The notes beneath the pieces were generated by a model. The model was not told the DNA's origin. It was given only the letters and a program-made list of their open reading frames with translations, and did no database searches. A stretch of DNA of 64,000 nt from Annona cherimola (taxonomy: Eukaryota > Streptophyta > Magnoliopsida > Magnoliales > Annonaceae). Positions within the stretch are counted from its first letter, which is position 1; each line of letters begins with the position of its first letter. Both the position numbers and the translations under genes were made by a program. Positions 61,301 to 64,000 of this stretch are shown piece by piece. The stretch is taken from assembly GCA_030490835.1 (NCBI GenBank), contig CM059971.1, positions 99,104,595 to 99,168,594 of the forward strand, in the 5' to 3' direction.

Positions 61301-62267
61301 ATGTGCTGAATTTCTTGCTAGAGCGACGCGAAAGCTGAGATGGGTCTTCGAAAATCATTGAATGTGTTTTTCTGAGATTTCCTTTTCCTTCGCTGCCAGA
61401 GATGATAGATTTTGGAACAGTGTTGGATCTTTTCAGCAGAAAAGGAGGCTCTTGTGAATGACCTTGCATAGGATAGGCAATTGGAAAACTTAGGCTGTTG
61501 GAGGTGTACGGATACGGATATACGTAGGCCTTTCCAGTACTTCTTCGAATCTTCTACTTTCATTAAAAGGAAACCAATAAAAAATAAAAATAAAAAAGAT
61601 TTTTCTTTTGGTGGCGCATTTAGCACATGGATGAGCCCATCTCTCGCGGGTAATCGATTCAATAGAACCCTACTTCTGGGATTAAAGATCAATTAGCTGA
61701 AAAACACTACACCTTAATTTGTTATAGTCGATCAATATTTTCCTTATCTTGACGATATTTATTTTTTTATAATGACAATTTTTGTTGGTTGCCTTAAGCT
61801 TTCTCATAGAAAGATAATGATGTTTGAGCTTCAGAACGAATTTTCAAGCCAGAAACCTTTTATGGTGATGAATTAGAGCGAGGCAGCGAGTCCGGCCATG
61901 GGGACAAGGGAACCTATAGCTAGCTAGCTACCTAGTTAATTTGTATTAATTATTTTCTCCATCCATCAGCTACTTGTAATCTCTCCTTTTATTACGTACA
62001 TTTTTATGGCAACATTTATGATACATACAGCATTACGTGGAAACATTTATGATATACCAACACAGCATTAAAAAATTTTATGCAATTACCTTTGGAGCAA
62101 TAACAAGAGGAACAATAACAGCAAATGTCATAACGATGGGCAGAAGTTGAAAAGGAGGGGAAACTACTTGCCCCAAAATAGTTGTATTCTTTCTTTACTG
62201 CACTTTAATCGAACAAGTACCTTTACATTAAAAAAAGAAAAGAAAAGAAAAGAAAAAGAACAAGTAC

Positions 62268-62271
<4 letters not shown>
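60964..62271. other. HSFB4 3' flank and intergenic DNA
   Basis: No further gene seen. The first few hundred bases should include the HSFB4 3' UTR; a clear AATAAA appears only near 61575. A (GA)n run lies at 61270-61296. Minus-strand frames of about 120 codons at 61098-61692 have no recognisable domain. Confidence 0.4.

Positions 62272-62357
<86 letters not shown>
62272..62357. repeat. (AT)n microsatellite
   Basis: About 86 bases of AT repeat with a single C interruption at 62318. Confidence 0.97.
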
Positions 62358-62359
<2 letters not shown>

Positions 62360-63234
62360 ACCGCTATTGAAGGCGTTATAACTTCTACATTGCCAAAATT
62401 CTAGGCCTTCTTGTGAGCTAAGCAGCAGATATTTCTCTTTCCTACTAATGCAAATCTCTTTGCGAATGCGTGCATGGTGTGCAACACAAAAAGAGTTGGG
62501 AAGTGATGATGATGATTGATTCGGCGCGGTACGTCCATCAAACTTTCTCATGCACCTCATCTGGCTTGGGCATGCACATAATCCACATCCGTTTAGCTTG
62601 TTACCTCCAGTTCACTTTTCAATGTTCTTGTATAAGAGTAATCCAATCATAAAGGAAAAATGAAATTCGCAATGGCAAGAATTTCTTGTGAGAGATTCTC
62701 AGCCACCAAAGAATCATGCGATCGCCGTTAAGTTTTCTCTAGCATTAAAAGACTTTTAAGGGTCATTTTGGACTAGCTAGTGTATGGGCCACAGAATTGA
62801 ATGGAGACAGTAATACTTACTCGTTTCTCCGCAGTAGAAAAATATATTGTGGTGATATTTTTCACTGTAAGATCTCACAACCGCCGGGATAACATTTAAT
62901 TAGCCTGCCATGCATATATATCATGCTCCAATGGCCAACATATAACTAAGTTCCGATTCAGTAAGCTTTCTCAATTTTTTTAGTTTTTTTTTTAATCTTT
63001 CTGAACGTGTATGCAGACCTAAGCAAGTCCTTTTCAATACCCGAAAATAAAAATTCAACATTTTTCATGTGTGCTAATGCATGAAAAATGTTGAAAACTT
63101 TTATTTTCATATTTCGAATTAATTATTAAAAATTAAAATATAAATCTTGATATAAAATGCAATCTGATCTAATGGAGTTTTTTTCATATTAAACTCTCTA
63201 ACTTTGCATATTTACATTTTAAATTTTGATTTTT
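62360..63234. other. Intergenic DNA, no gene seen
   Basis: No coding or RNA feature recognised. A short inverted pair (CATTTTTCATG / CATGAAAAATG) occurs near 63060-63090. Confidence 0.35.
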
Positions 63235-63562
63235 TATATTTTAAACTCTAAAACTTTAGTTCCATTGCACTTTAAAATTCTAAACCGTAACGATGTTAAA
63301 AATTGTAGTTAATCTGTGCAAAATGACAAAAATATCATTTAATATTTTTTTAAAAAGAAAATCCTTTAAATTTGAATATTAGGCTTTTTTTATTTTGTCT
63401 GGGGAGACTCCAACAATATCTTTATCTCTAATATAGATACGAATTTTTTAAAAAATATTGAAGGGTATTTCTATCATTTTGCATAGTTTCATAGCAATTT
63501 TAATGTGGTTATGGATCAGGATTTAAAATATGAAAAATTAAAGTTTTCAGGTTTAAAATATA
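63235..63562. repeat. Inverted-repeat element, probable MITE
   Basis: TATATTTTAAACTCTAAAAC at 63235 and the complement of the sequence ending at 63562 are inverted over about 100 bases per arm, including CAAAATGACAAAAATATCAT against GTATTTCTATCATTTTGCA. Borders are approximate and no duplication was found. Confidence 0.5.
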
Positions 63563-63569
63563 CAGACAT

Positions 63570-64000
63570 GCTTCTATGTAATCGGGTTACATATAAGTGA
63601 TTTTGTGTAACCTCCTTCATTTTTGAAATTTTGATATTTGACGAAAAATCTAATCAATTCATTATATTTAATATCATTTGTTTCGCTAGGAAACTAAGTT
63701 TCATCCAAATTTAATATGTGCAAAGGTCTCATTTGCTCAAAAATAGGTACATTTATGTGTAAATTAGAAAAAAGCTTAAATTCATTCTCATATATATCAG
63801 AATATAGCAATACCTTATAGGATCATTTATCCATATATTATTAATATTTTAAATAGTTTAGATGTTTAAAAAATTACTTTAAAGTTAATATTTTAACATT
63901 CAACTATTTTATTACGTCGATTTCACACTTTTATAGATGGAACTCATATACATTGAAATTAAAAAAAATAAAAGGATTTTTAAGATATTAGAAATGATGT
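63570..64000 (+). repeat. Dispersed repeat, copy of 19312-19740 (runs off window)
   Basis: It aligns by eye along its whole length, in the same orientation, with 19312-19740. Shared phrases include AGGAAACTAAGTTTCATCCA / AGGAGACTAAGTTTCATCCA and TTATAGGATCATTTATC. A more diverged third copy is at about 26120-26510. No coding capacity; family unknown. Confidence 0.65.

Noticed and set aside
1..64000. CRISPR arrays, prokaryotic operons or organelle insertions
   Set aside because: No regularly spaced direct repeats, no bacterial-type gene packing and no recognisable plastid or mitochondrial gene sequence were seen.

Overview
The window is nuclear DNA from a flowering plant. Three things show this: a two-exon class B heat shock factor gene, plant-type transposons (Ty1/copia with an initiator-Met primer site, hAT, Mutator-like, CACTA and large LTR families), and degraded copies of two plant genes. 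It is AT-rich and crowded with nested transposons. The one intact gene is GC-rich at the third codon position in its 5' part, as often seen in monocots and some early-diverging angiosperms; the species cannot be resolved further. The only intact protein-coding gene I can support is a HSFB4-type transcription factor at 59761-60963 (+).

Region by region. 1-4.0 kb holds CACTA-type ends and a long-armed foldback element. 4010-10090 is a very long solo LTR interrupted by a 1.5 kb hAT-like element with a perfect 8-bp duplication. 12.1-12.7 kb has two MITEs. 12.8-22.4 kb is the most informative stretch: a minus-strand pseudogene of the WD40 ribosome-biogenesis protein RID3/WDR18 (IPI3). An hAT-like element lies right after its start codon, itself carrying a second hAT-like element, and a Ty1/copia retrotransposon sits at the first codon of exon 3. 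Removing the hAT element and one duplication copy restores the start of the reading frame. The pseudogene's promoter still carries a telo-box and site II motifs. At 23.95-24.88 kb a plus-strand DUF506 (PDDEXK-like) pseudogene follows head-to-head.

26.5-33 kb is a pile of further LTR-family fragments, including relatives of the 4-10 kb solo LTR and a small copia polyprotein fragment. 33-37.9 kb and 42.3-46.4 kb are mostly unique intergenic DNA with no gene I can support. 37.8-42.3 kb is a MITE/CACTA cluster. 47.3-48.6 kb is a Mutator-like element with roughly 200-bp inverted repeats and non-transposon-looking interior DNA, again hit by an hAT-like element. 53.6-55.5 kb is a small decayed LTR retrotransposon carrying an isolated copy of an intron-like cassette otherwise found inside the large LTR family. 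56.3-59.4 kb leads into the HSFB4 upstream region, and 61-64 kb is intergenic with an AT microsatellite and repeats.

There is no operon-like or cassette-like multi-gene system. The interesting biology is transposon-driven gene decay, an intron-like cassette shared between transposon contexts, and MITEs that share one core but have different tips. All similarities were judged by eye, so family names for transposons are inferences from termini, target duplications and motifs.
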